Assembly: GCF_001936575.1 (NCBI RefSeq) | Contig: NZ_MSMP01000024.1 | Location: 1 to 64,000 of the forward strand | Source: Tenacibaculum agarivorans | Lineage (GTDB): Bacteria > Bacteroidota > Bacteroidia > Flavobacteriales > Flavobacteriaceae | Length of the DNA: 64,000 nt | Direction of reading: 5' to 3' | Shown: positions 1-7,551 of the stretch, one piece after another | Layout of the letters: each line of letters starts with the position of its first letter | Position numbering within the stretch: position 1 is the stretch's first letter | Notes under the pieces: generated by a model | What the model saw: the letters and a program-made list of their open reading frames with translations, nothing else | Told to the model about the DNA's origin: nothing | Database searches by the model: none | Made by a program: the position numbers and the translations under genes

Positions 1-309
1 AATAAATATACCTTTCTCTCTTGGATAAAGGTACTCATCAAATGTACAATCATAATCTTCAAGAGCAAATTGTTCTATTGCAAATACCTGTTGTATTTCT
101 TTGGAGATGTTAATACTATCTTCAATATAAATAATCCTGTCATTTCCTATAGCTCCAAGAAATTCTTTTAAATCCTTTACATGATACTGAGCTACAGTTC
201 CCTCAAGATTATTTTCTCCAACACCAATTACATGAGGTATAGTATTACTTAACATTTTAGTTACGCTAAAAAACACAATAAAAAAGATTATTACACTAGA
301 CTTATTCAT
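1..309 (-). CDS. Exported protein, N-terminal part (beta-helix type?), cut by window edge
   Basis: The frame is open from an ATG at 309 to the left edge, giving 103 residues and no stop, so the gene continues outside the window. Residues 3-20 look like a signal peptide (a lysine, then a run of I/V/F). Residues about 45-62 read DLKEFLGAIGNDRIIYIE, which resembles the SFEEFIDNLGDDRTLLITK stretch of the beta-helix protein at 51509-52573. This hints at the same N-terminal module of flavobacterial right-handed beta-helix proteins. The family is inferred from this short match only, because the repeats themselves are not visible here. A 30-base gap and the terminator of the next minus-strand gene precede it, so it probably has its own transcript. 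Confidence 0.6.
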   Translation of the reverse strand, partial: MNKSSVIIFFIVFFSVTKMLSNTIPHVIGVGENNLEGTVAQYHVKDLKEFLGAIGNDRIIYIEDSINISKEIQQVFAIEQFALEDYDCTFDEYLYPREKGIFI

Positions 310-339
310 ATCTCTTTTTCTATAAATTTATTTTAATAT

Positions 340-819
340 TTAAAAAGGCAACGACAATGTTCGTTGCTTTTTCTTTTTAATTTTTTTTAAGTACAAGACC
401 TTCCTATCATAGTCAATGAAAGCTTTACCTTTTTCCAAAACATCAGCACCTATAATTCCATGCACTTTTGTTGCTTTATGCTGGGTTAAAGCGGTGTTAA
501 CATGAGTAAGATCAAAAAGTACCAAGTCACAATTTTTTATTTTCCAATCCCCTATTTTTAAATAATTATTTTCTGATGTATACGTTTCCATATCTGTTGC
601 TCCTGCTCCCGCAGCTTTAATCTCACTTATCTCAGAAGTTAACTTAAAATAATCTAATAAATCTAATCCTACACAAGTATTTGAAGCACCCGTATCCAAA
701 ATAAAAACTCCTTTCACACCATTAATCTTTGCTTGTAATTCCAAATGATTGGTAACCATTTTTTTCAACTTTATGCGAACATATTTCTTTTTGCGCAATA
801 CTTTTTTCAAACTTGCCAT
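340..819 (-). CDS. Retropepsin-like aspartic protease family protein
   Basis: This is a 159-residue clan AA protein with one aspartic-protease half. The motif ILDTGASNTCVG carries the putative catalytic aspartate D42, and a second element, HGIIGADVLEK, matches the hydrophobic-hydrophobic-G motif near the end of the retropepsin fold. Retropepsins act as homodimers because each chain supplies one aspartate. No signal peptide or membrane segment is visible, and the N-terminus is very lysine-rich. An upstream ATG at 876 is possible, but the minus-strand -7 element TATCTTTG (840-847) lies inside that extension, so the ATG at 819 with a short leader is the better start. The gene diverges from tatD. 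The physiological substrate is unknown. Confidence 0.82.
   Translation of the reverse strand: MASLKKVLRKKKYVRIKLKKMVTNHLELQAKINGVKGVFILDTGASNTCVGLDLLDYFKLTSEISEIKAAGAGATDMETYTSENNYLKIGDWKIKNCDLVLFDLTHVNTALTQHKATKVHGIIGADVLEKGKAFIDYDRKVLYLKKIKKKKQRTLSLPF
342..372 (-). terminator. Intrinsic terminator overlapping the 3' end of the retropepsin-like gene
   Basis: GCAACGA (348-354) pairs with TCGTTGC (361-367) around a six-base loop. Read on the minus strand the stem is followed by a run of T. The hairpin lies inside the last codons of the retropepsin-like CDS, so the terminal residues are encoded by terminator sequence. Confidence 0.7.
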
Positions 820-825
820 TTCTTG

Positions 826-833
826 TACTTTTG
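826..833 (+). promoter_or_regulatory. Promoter -7 element for tatD
   Basis: TACTTTTG matches the TAnnTTTG consensus and lies 27 bases before the tatD ATG. It is interleaved with the divergent minus-strand element at 840-847, so the two promoters probably compete. No clear -33 TTG at the usual spacing was found. Confidence 0.55.
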
Positions 834-839
834 TCTCCA

Positions 840-847
840 CAAAGATA
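840..847 (-). promoter_or_regulatory. Promoter -7 element for the retropepsin-like gene
   Basis: On the minus strand this reads TATCTTTG, a perfect match to the Bacteroidota TAnnTTTG consensus, about 20 bases before the ATG at 819. It decides the start codon of that gene. Confidence 0.6.
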
Positions 848-860
848 CAGCTAAAATCAT

Positions 861-1625
861 ATGATAACTGACACACATACCCATTTATATTCTGAGCAAT
901 TCAATGACGATAGAGATGAAATGATGACAAGAGCCAAAGAAGCAGGAGTATCTCGTTTTTTTATTCCTGCTATAGATAGCTCTCACTCTAAAAGCATGTT
1001 TGAATTGGAAAAAAACTATCCTAATGATGTTTTTTTAATGATGGGATTACACCCTACTTCTGTAAAAGAAAATTACAAAGAAGAATTAGCACATGTAAAA
1101 GAATGGATCGACAAACGTGACTTTTACGCTATTGGAGAAATCGGTATCGATTTATATTGGGATAAAACATTCTTACCACAACAACAAGAAGCTTTTAAAA
1201 TACAAATCCAATGGGCAAAGGAAAAAAAATTACCTATAGCAATTCATTGTAGAGAAGCTTTTGATGAAATTTTTGAAGTTTTAGAAAGCGAAAAAGATGA
1301 TGATTTATATGGGATATTTCATTGCTTTACCGGAACTCTTGAACAAGCACACAAAGCTATTTCTTACAACATGAAATTAGGAATTGGAGGTGTTGTAACT
1401 TTTAAAAACGGAAAGATCGATAAATTTCTGCACAAGATAGATCTCAAACATATTGTTTTAGAAACCGATGCTCCTTATTTAGCACCAACTCCATACAGAG
1501 GAAAAAGAAATGAAAGTAGTTATATTGAAAAAGTTGTAGGTAAATTAGTAGACATTTATGGGCTTTCTTTTCAAGAAATTGCCGAAATTACTACTCAAAA
1601 CTCTAAACAAATATTCGGTGTCTGA
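861..1625 (+). CDS. tatD: TatD family metal-dependent hydrolase (DNase)
   Basis: The 254-residue length is normal for the TatD/YcfH family of TIM-barrel metallohydrolases. The metal-binding THTHLY motif starts at residue 5, followed by GEIGID, AIHCRE, the FHCFTG segment and the late ETDAPYL motif with the conserved aspartate. Family members are cytoplasmic 3'-5' exonucleases or DNases linked to DNA repair and DNA fragmentation. The ATG at 861 lies just after a -7 element at 826-833. The stop codon overlaps the start region of the MGMT gene, so the two probably share a transcript. Confidence 0.95.
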   Translation: MITDTHTHLYSEQFNDDRDEMMTRAKEAGVSRFFIPAIDSSHSKSMFELEKNYPNDVFLMMGLHPTSVKENYKEELAHVKEWIDKRDFYAIGEIGIDLYWDKTFLPQQQEAFKIQIQWAKEKKLPIAIHCREAFDEIFEVLESEKDDDLYGIFHCFTGTLEQAHKAISYNMKLGIGGVVTFKNGKIDKFLHKIDLKHIVLETDAPYLAPTPYRGKRNESSYIEKVVGKLVDIYGLSFQEIAEITTQNSKQIFGV

Positions 1626-2103
1626 TGTACAAACTACATATTATAAATCTCCAATAGGTACTCTAGAAATAAAAGGAGACAATAGCTATATACATTCCAT
1701 TTTTTTTATAGATGATGATATTATCAATTCAGAAAAAATCTCTTCTGTAGAAATAAAAAAATGTGTAGAACAACTTGATGAATACTTCTCAGGAACACGA
1801 AAAGAATTTGAATTAAACTTATCTCCTAAGGGAACTGAATTTCAAGGTAAAGTGTGGAATGAGTTGCTACGTGTTCCTTTTGGAAAAACTCGAAGTTACT
1901 TAGAACAATCAAAAAAGTTGGGTGATGTAAAAGCCATCAGAGCTGTAGCTTCAGCAAATGGTAAAAACCCAATTTCTATAATCATCCCTTGTCATCGAAT
2001 CATTGGTTCTGATGGATCATTAACGGGTTATGCGGGAGGAGTTTGGCGAAAAAAGTGGCTATTAGAACATGAGAGCGAGAGTAAACAGCAAACTTTGTTT
2101 TAA
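1618..2103 (+). CDS. ogt: Methylated-DNA--protein-cysteine methyltransferase
   Basis: This suicide repair protein transfers a methyl group from O6-methylguanine to its own cysteine. The active-site motif IIPCHRII puts the acceptor cysteine at residue 125, followed by the Ogt/Ada-C signature (G-S-L-T-G-Y-A-G-G) and the helix KKWLLEHE. An N-terminal MGMT-like domain starts at YYKSPIGTLEI. The preferred start is GTG 1618, which overlaps the tatD stop and gives 161 residues, close to family length. An ATG at 1558 in the same frame would add 20 basic residues that overlap tatD and look unlike the family. The arrangement suggests translational coupling with tatD. Confidence 0.92.
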   Translation: MSDVQTTYYKSPIGTLEIKGDNSYIHSIFFIDDDIINSEKISSVEIKKCVEQLDEYFSGTRKEFELNLSPKGTEFQGKVWNELLRVPFGKTRSYLEQSKKLGDVKAIRAVASANGKNPISIIIPCHRIIGSDGSLTGYAGGVWRKKWLLEHESESKQQTLF

Positions 2104-2161
2104 GCTTTTGGCTTTTGGCACACTTTTCCGACTTCCAGCTTCAGACTTCAGACTGCTAAAA

Positions 2162-2608
2162 CTAGTTCAAATTTCGTTTTTGAATAAAGAATTTTTTTAG
2201 AATCGCACTACACTCTTCCTCTAAAACACCAGAAACAACCTTAGTTTTGGGATGTAACTTAGTCCCTAGCACAGTAAAACCAGATTTAGGCTCACTAGCA
2301 CCATATACAATTTTTCCTATCTGTGTCCAATAGCTCGCTCCTGCGCACATCTGACAAGGCTCTAGTGTAACATATAGTGTACAATCTTTCAAATACTTCC
2401 CTCCTAAAAAATCAGCTGCAGATGTAAATGCCTGCATTTCTGCATGAGCAGTAACATCATTTAATCGTTCTGTTAAGTTATGCGCTCTAGCAATAATTTG
2501 GTTATTTAATACAATAACCGCTCCTACTGGCACTTCACCTTTTTCAAAAGCATATACAGCCTCTTGTAAGGCTTTCTTCATAAAATAAGCATCATCAAAA
2601 GGCTTCAT
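2162..2608 (-). CDS. tadA: tRNA adenosine(34) deaminase TadA / nucleoside deaminase
   Basis: A 148-residue CDA-fold zinc deaminase. The zinc ligands are H55 in the HAE motif, with E57 as proton shuttle, and C85 and C88 in EPCQMC. The family converts A34 to inosine in tRNA-Arg(ACG). Bacteroidota often carry close guanine or cytosine deaminase paralogues, so the substrate is likely but not proven. The start overlaps the stop of the upstream MOSC gene by four bases (ATGA type), which indicates one transcript and translational coupling. Confidence 0.9.
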   Translation of the reverse strand: MKPFDDAYFMKKALQEAVYAFEKGEVPVGAVIVLNNQIIARAHNLTERLNDVTAHAEMQAFTSAADFLGGKYLKDCTLYVTLEPCQMCAGASYWTQIGKIVYGASEPKSGFTVLGTKLHPKTKVVSGVLEEECSAILKKFFIQKRNLN

Positions 2609-3162
2609 CCTAATTTTTTCTTTCTTTTCATTCTATATACTTCTGCAATTGTAGGATTTTCAGGTTTTGATGCTACTTGTTCAAAAACATCTCCCGCTTT
2701 TACAAACCCAGTCTGTAGAACTTTAAAATACACACCACTCATCGTAGTATTCCAAAATTCTTTTACTACAGACATGTCATTAAATCGAACACCTAGCTTC
2801 ATACAAGGTTGCCTAGGTTTGGTAACTTCTAAAAGCGTTTCTCCTACTTTAAATCGATCTCCAACATGAATTTCAGACTCTTCTAAATCCGTTAGCGTAA
2901 GGTTTTCTCCAAACATCCCTAATTCCCAATCCAAATTAGGATAGATCTTTTTGAAATGTTCATAGTGTTTTTCTGAAAATGCATATACTGCCTGATCAAT
3001 CCCCCCATGTTTTTCTCGATTACAAATTACATCTCCTTTTACATCTTCTACATCCAAAAAAATAGGCTGGTCCACGGGAAACTTAAAGATTCCTGTAGTC
3101 ACTTTTTTACCTTTCCAATCTATTTCTTTATGCTCTCCGATATTTGTAGATACAATTTCCAT
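2605..3162 (-). CDS. MOSC domain-containing protein (YiiM-like)
   Basis: The 185 residues are made up of one MOSC domain, the fold shared with the molybdenum-cofactor sulfurase C-terminus and YiiM. The typical markers are NREKHGGIDQAVYAFS, GMFGENL, IHVGDRF and the conserved cysteine in TKPRQPCMKL. Stand-alone MOSC proteins handle sulfur or N-hydroxylated substrates with molybdenum cofactor, and the substrate cannot be told from sequence. It is the first gene of a two-gene unit with tadA (four-base overlap), and it diverges from the lpxH-like gene. Confidence 0.88.
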   Translation of the reverse strand: MEIVSTNIGEHKEIDWKGKKVTTGIFKFPVDQPIFLDVEDVKGDVICNREKHGGIDQAVYAFSEKHYEHFKKIYPNLDWELGMFGENLTLTDLEESEIHVGDRFKVGETLLEVTKPRQPCMKLGVRFNDMSVVKEFWNTTMSGVYFKVLQTGFVKAGDVFEQVASKPENPTIAEVYRMKRKKKLG

Positions 3163-3222
3163 ATAAATGCTTTTTTACAAAGTTAGCTAAATAAAATAGT
3201 TATTTTTACCAAAATTATCGAT

Positions 3223-3987
3223 TTGATTTCTATAGATATTTCAACAAATAAAAAGGTATATTTTGCTTCAGATCAACATTTAGGAGCACCTACAAAAGAA
3301 AAGAGTTTTCCTAGAGAAAAAAAATTCTTACGTTGGTTGAATGCCATTGAAAAAGATGCAGAAGCAATTATTCTTTTAGGGGATTTATTCGATTTTTGGT
3401 TTGAGTACAAAACGGTAGTACCTAAAGGTTTTGTTAGAGTTTTAGGGAAGTTAGCTCAATTAAGAGATGATGGAATTCCCATATACTTTTTTGTAGGAAA
3501 TCATGATTTATGGATGCGCGATTATTTTGAAACTGAATTAAATATCCCTGTATTTCATACCCCCCAGGAATTTAAAATTGGCAACCAACTTTTTTTAATT
3601 GGACATGGCGATGGTTTAGGACCTAATGATTTAGGCTATAAACGAATGAAAAAAGTTTTTACCTTCCCTTTATTTAAGTGGTTGTTCCGTTGGTTACATC
3701 CTGATCTAGGAGTAAAGTTAGGGCAATATATGTCTGTAAAAAATAAAATGATTTCAGGTGATGAAGATTTTAAATTCTTAGGTGAAGAAAAAGAATGGCT
3801 AGTCCAATATTGCAAACGTAAACTAGAGACCAAACATTATGATTATTTTGTTTTTGGTCATCGTCATTTGCCTTTAGACATTCAACTAAATGAACAAAGT
3901 AAGTATTTTAATCTTGGAGACTGGGTTACTTATTTTACCTATGGAATCTATAATGAATCCGATTTTTCATTGGTAACATACGAATAA
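3223..3987 (+). CDS. lpxH: UDP-2,3-diacylglucosamine diphosphatase (LpxH-like metallophosphoesterase)
   Basis: A 254-residue calcineurin-like phosphoesterase with the full metal-site set: SDQHLG, GDLFDFW, VGNHDLWM, GHGDG and FGHRH. This motif order and the length match LpxH-type enzymes, which hydrolyse UDP-2,3-diacylglucosamine to lipid X in lipid A synthesis at the inner face of the inner membrane. The start is TTG at 3223, because no ATG or GTG precedes the first conserved beta-strand (VYFASDQHLG). TTG starts are common in this window. It is probably monocistronic, followed by 223 bases of non-coding sequence. Confidence 0.88.
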   Translation: MISIDISTNKKVYFASDQHLGAPTKEKSFPREKKFLRWLNAIEKDAEAIILLGDLFDFWFEYKTVVPKGFVRVLGKLAQLRDDGIPIYFFVGNHDLWMRDYFETELNIPVFHTPQEFKIGNQLFLIGHGDGLGPNDLGYKRMKKVFTFPLFKWLFRWLHPDLGVKLGQYMSVKNKMISGDEDFKFLGEEKEWLVQYCKRKLETKHYDYFVFGHRHLPLDIQLNEQSKYFNLGDWVTYFTYGIYNESDFSLVTYE

Positions 3988-4167
3988 ATATTTCCTCAAA
4001 AACGAAACTATATTTTCAAAAAAAATTAAATCAATATTAAGTTTTAATAACCAATATCTAAATTAAATCTTAAAATATCATTTTAATTACAAACTCTTAA
4101 CGCTTTTATGTGAAAAAGGTAAATTACCTTTAACCAACTTTTAACAAGAAAAAAATTGTTAATATTG

Positions 4168-4175
4168 TAGCTTTG
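4168..4175 (+). promoter_or_regulatory. Promoter -7 element for the moxR-bat operon
   Basis: TAGCTTTG fits TAnnTTTG exactly and lies 35 bases before the moxR ATG at 4211. No strong -33 TTG is seen at the usual spacing. Confidence 0.6.
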
Positions 4176-4210
4176 TTCACCTAAAATTATAATTAATAAT
4201 TTCTTTACAT

Positions 4211-5200
4211 ATGGACGTAGACGTAAGAGCCATCAATGAAAAAATAGAGAGAGAAAGCGCATTTGTTGATCTATTAACCAATGAAATGAATAAAGTTATC
4301 GTAGGTCAGAAAACAATGATCGAGCGACTTCTAATTGGTTTATTAGGAAATGGTCATATTCTTTTAGAGGGAGTTCCTGGACTAGCAAAAACATTAGCGA
4401 TTAATACACTTTCTAAGGCTGTACAAGGTAGTTTTAGCAGAGTACAATTTACTCCTGATTTACTTCCTGCCGATGTAATCGGTACTATGATATACAATGT
4501 AAAAGAAAATGATTTTTCTATTAAAAAGGGACCTATTTTTGCCAACTTTGTGTTAGCGGATGAGATTAACCGTGCCCCTGCTAAAGTTCAATCTGCACTA
4601 TTAGAAGCAATGCAAGAACGTCAAATTACAATAGGTGATGAGACGTTTAAATTAGACGAACCTTTCTTAGTAATGGCAACGCAAAACCCAGTTGAACAAG
4701 AAGGTACCTATCCATTACCTGAAGCTCAGGTCGATCGTTTTATGTTGAAAACAGTAATCGATTATCCAAAATTACAAGATGAACAACTTATCATGAGACA
4801 AAGCTTAAACAACAGCTTTGGAAAAGTAAATCCTGTAATATCTTTAGAGCAAATCCTTAAAGCTAGAGAAGCTGTTAATGAGGTTTATATGGATGAAAAA
4901 ATAGAGCAATATATACTAGACATCATCTTTGCTACTAGATATCCAGAAAAATATAATTTATCAAACTTAAAACCGTTGATTAGTTTTGGATCTTCTCCAC
5001 GTGGTAGTATTGCATTAGCAAAAGCCGCTAAATGTTATGCATTCATTAAGAGAAGAGGTTATGTTATTCCTGAAGATGTTAGAGCAATGACCAAAGATGT
5101 GCTACGTCATAGAATTGGAATCACATATGAAGCTGAAGCCGAAAATATGACTTCAGTTGACATAATTAATGCAATCATAAATGAAGTACAAGTCCCTTAA
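4211..5200 (+). CDS. moxR: MoxR family AAA+ ATPase
   Basis: A 329-residue MoxR ATPase. Walker A is GVPGLAKT (around residues 55-62), Walker B is VLADEINRAP, and sensor 1 is MATQNP. The C-terminal lid domain ends with the usual 'DVLRHRIGITYEAEAE' helix. MoxR proteins act as chaperone-like partners of von Willebrand A proteins. Here moxR heads the operon encoding DUF58, BatA, BatB, BatC, BatD and BatE, the standard Bacteroidota arrangement tied to aerotolerance and envelope stress. A -7 element lies 35 bases upstream. Confidence 0.95.
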   Translation: MDVDVRAINEKIERESAFVDLLTNEMNKVIVGQKTMIERLLIGLLGNGHILLEGVPGLAKTLAINTLSKAVQGSFSRVQFTPDLLPADVIGTMIYNVKENDFSIKKGPIFANFVLADEINRAPAKVQSALLEAMQERQITIGDETFKLDEPFLVMATQNPVEQEGTYPLPEAQVDRFMLKTVIDYPKLQDEQLIMRQSLNNSFGKVNPVISLEQILKAREAVNEVYMDEKIEQYILDIIFATRYPEKYNLSNLKPLISFGSSPRGSIALAKAAKCYAFIKRRGYVIPEDVRAMTKDVLRHRIGITYEAEAENMTSVDIINAIINEVQVP

Positions 5201-5266
5201 ACCAAACCAAAAACTAGCTAAACTGAAAGAAAACTTAATTATTAACACACAAAAATCTTGCTAAGA

Positions 5267-5596
5267 ATGACATTTAAATTAACAACGTACAAAACATTAA
5301 CAGGACAAAAACAAATTTTAGAAACCACAAATCAAAAAAGCACACAAGCAATTATTTACAAAGATAATAGGCCTTCATTTTGGGTAGATTGTTTTGATTT
5401 ACAAACAGAATCAAACATTCAAATGAATTATCTTGTTTTGTGTCAAAAAAGGAACATCAAAGATGTAATTAAAGAAATAGGACAAAAAAATAATGTGAAA
5501 TTATCCATTCAAGAAGCTCCTGTTTTTGCTATTAAAAAAGCATCTGTTGATCAAGATATAGCATTACCTCCTTTGCCTTTGGAGTGGTTGAATTAA
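5267..5596 (+). CDS. Unrecognised small protein inside the bat operon
   Basis: A 109-residue soluble protein with no signal peptide or membrane segment. The sequence is hydrophilic with a tryptophan-containing strand (RPSFWVDCFDL) and ends in a proline-rich tail (LPPLPLEWLN). No family was recognised. The ATG at 5267 is preferred to an in-frame TTG at 5258. It sits 66 bases after moxR and ends four bases before the DUF58 gene, so it is almost surely cotranscribed and may be an accessory part of the MoxR/Bat complex. Confidence 0.75.
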   Translation: MTFKLTTYKTLTGQKQILETTNQKSTQAIIYKDNRPSFWVDCFDLQTESNIQMNYLVLCQKRNIKDVIKEIGQKNNVKLSIQEAPVFAIKKASVDQDIALPPLPLEWLN

Positions 5597-5599
5597 AAT

Positions 5600-6466
5600 A
5601 TGAACACCAAAGAATTACTAAAAAAAGTTCGCAAAATAGAGATTAAGACAAAACGTTTGTCTAATCATATTTTTGGAGGTGAATATCATTCGACCTTTAA
5701 GGGTCGTGGAATGACCTTTTCTGAAGTAAGGCAGTACCAATTTGGTGATGACATTAGGGCTATTGACTGGAATGTTACCGCTAGATATAATGAACCTTTT
5801 GTCAAGGTTTTTGAGGAAGAACGAGAACTAACCATGATGTTAATGGTAGACGTTTCTGGTTCTGAATCTTTTGGCACGTCTACTCAGTTTAAAAAGGACA
5901 CTGTAACAGAAATAGCCGCGACTCTTGCTTTTTCAGCAATACAAAATAATGATAAAGTTGGTCTGATTTTATTCTCAGATCAGATCGAACTTTTTATTCC
6001 TCCGAAAAAGGGGAAAAGTCATGTATTACGAATTATTCGTGAACTGATTGAATTTTCACCAAAAAGTAAAAAAACCAATATTAATGAGGCGTTAAGATTC
6101 TTATCTGGAGTTTTAAAGAAGAAAGCTATTGTTTTTATGCTTTCAGATTTTATAGATGAAGGCTATACTAAAACGCTTAAGATTGTTGGTAATAAACATG
6201 ACTTAACAGGAATAAGGATTTATGATAAATTTGACGAAGAAATTCCAAATTTAGGTATGGTTCCTATGTTAGATAACGAAACTAATGAAGTTCGTCTGAT
6301 AAACACAGGATCTAAATCCTTAAGAACAAAATACAAAGCAAATGCTTTACGATTAAAAGATGAGTTTCAAACTTCTTTCAAAAAAAGTGGTTTAGGAACA
6401 ATAAATATTAGAGTTGACGAGAGTTACGTAAAGAAATTACTAAGTTATTTTAAAAACAAAGCATAA
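5600..6466 (+). CDS. DUF58 domain-containing protein of the bat operon
   Basis: The 288 residues carry the DUF58 signature (RGMTFSEVRQYQFGDDIRAIDWNVTAR, split here by function: the R-Q-Y-Q-F-G-D-D core is the hallmark) followed by a von Willebrand A-like fold with DVSGSESFG in the MIDAS position. No membrane segment is seen, so it is cytoplasmic. DUF58 proteins regularly pair with MoxR ATPases next to vWA membrane proteins. It ends two bases before the next start, in the same operon. Confidence 0.9.
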   Translation: MNTKELLKKVRKIEIKTKRLSNHIFGGEYHSTFKGRGMTFSEVRQYQFGDDIRAIDWNVTARYNEPFVKVFEEERELTMMLMVDVSGSESFGTSTQFKKDTVTEIAATLAFSAIQNNDKVGLILFSDQIELFIPPKKGKSHVLRIIRELIEFSPKSKKTNINEALRFLSGVLKKKAIVFMLSDFIDEGYTKTLKIVGNKHDLTGIRIYDKFDEEIPNLGMVPMLDNETNEVRLINTGSKSLRTKYKANALRLKDEFQTSFKKSGLGTINIRVDESYVKKLLSYFKNKA

Positions 6467-6468
6467 CA

Positions 6469-7551
6469 TTGAAAAGATTATTACACTTTATAATATTTTT
6501 AATCGCTATTAATGGTTTTTCTCAGACTTCTCCTGTAGAAGTAGAAATTGATACAATGAATATTCGTATTGGTGAGCAATTCCAATATAAAATTTCTATT
6601 GATGAAACCGAAAATGTCATCATTCCTAAGTTAGAACTAAAAGGATTAGAAGTTGTTGATAGTTTAAAACTTGACACTCTAAAAAGTAAATTAATCCAAA
6701 AATATATTCTAACAGGTTTTGATAGTGGTTCTTATTACATTCCTCAACAACAGATTTTTATAAAAAATCAAGTATATCTTACAGATAGCTTGCTAGTTAA
6801 TGTAGCTACGATTCCTATCGATACAACTAAAATAAAAATGTTTGAGATAAAGGGAATTAAAGGCGAACCTTATCAATTTAGAGATTATAAACATATTTTA
6901 TTCTGGATTGTCGGTATTTTATTAGTTGTTGGTACTGTGCTATTTTTTGCACTTAAGAGAACTACTGATGATCAAGTCAAAACCACAGAACAGTTACTAT
7001 CACCATATCAAGAAGCTTTAAAAAACTTAAAATTACTTGATGGAAAGTTGTTATGGCAGAATAATGAAATTAAAAAATATTATAGTGAACTAACTCATAT
7101 CATTAGAAACTTTATTGAAAGAGAATTACATGTTCCTGCCTTGGAAACAACTACTGACGGTTTAGTAGAAACTTTAACTGATTTTAGCGACAGTAATTCT
7201 ATCATAACTGATAAAGAAACTATAGGTAGTCTTCAAAAACTTTTACAACAAGCAGATTTAGTAAAATTTGCAAAATCTAAGCCTTTAGCGCATGAAATTG
7301 AAGCTGATAGAAATGTTGCCAAACATATTATAGATAATTTAAAGCCAAATGTAGTAGAGTCTGATACAGCTGAAACTAGTATAGAACCTGTCATCATCAT
7401 TGAGAAACCAGTTGTTAAAAAGCCTTCGTTACTTACCAAAATAATTACTATTATCATTTTGCTAGCATTAGTTGTTTTTATTGCATTATCAATTTCAAAT
7501 GCTGGGCCATTAGTTAACTCATTAAAACCGCCAGTAACCAATGTTCAATAA
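6469..7551 (+). CDS. BatD-like membrane protein of the bat operon
   Basis: A 360-residue protein with a signal peptide (residues 1-18, ending at GFSQ) and an N-terminal extracytoplasmic beta domain resembling the start of BatD/oxygen-tolerance proteins (VEIDTMNIRIGEQFQYKI). A membrane helix lies around residues 144-162, and a cytoplasmic region includes a helical stretch like the BatD C-terminus (YYSELTHIIRNFIERELH). A last hydrophobic segment is at about 323-343. The start is TTG 6469. Its end overlaps batA by 11 bases. It is known only as an unnamed member of these operons, and the BatD relationship is inferred. Confidence 0.8.
   Translation: MKRLLHFIIFLIAINGFSQTSPVEVEIDTMNIRIGEQFQYKISIDETENVIIPKLELKGLEVVDSLKLDTLKSKLIQKYILTGFDSGSYYIPQQQIFIKNQVYLTDSLLVNVATIPIDTTKIKMFEIKGIKGEPYQFRDYKHILFWIVGILLVVGTVLFFALKRTTDDQVKTTEQLLSPYQEALKNLKLLDGKLLWQNNEIKKYYSELTHIIRNFIERELHVPALETTTDGLVETLTDFSDSNSIITDKETIGSLQKLLQQADLVKFAKSKPLAHEIEADRNVAKHIIDNLKPNVVESDTAETSIEPVIIIEKPVVKKPSLLTKIITIIILLALVVFIALSISNAGPLVNSLKPPVTNVQ

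Noticed and set aside
2104..2161. Short C/T-rich gap with repeated CTTCAGACTTCAGACT-type words as a regulatory element
   Set aside because: Simple-sequence repetition with no symmetry or promoter consensus between two convergent genes; probably slippage-prone filler.
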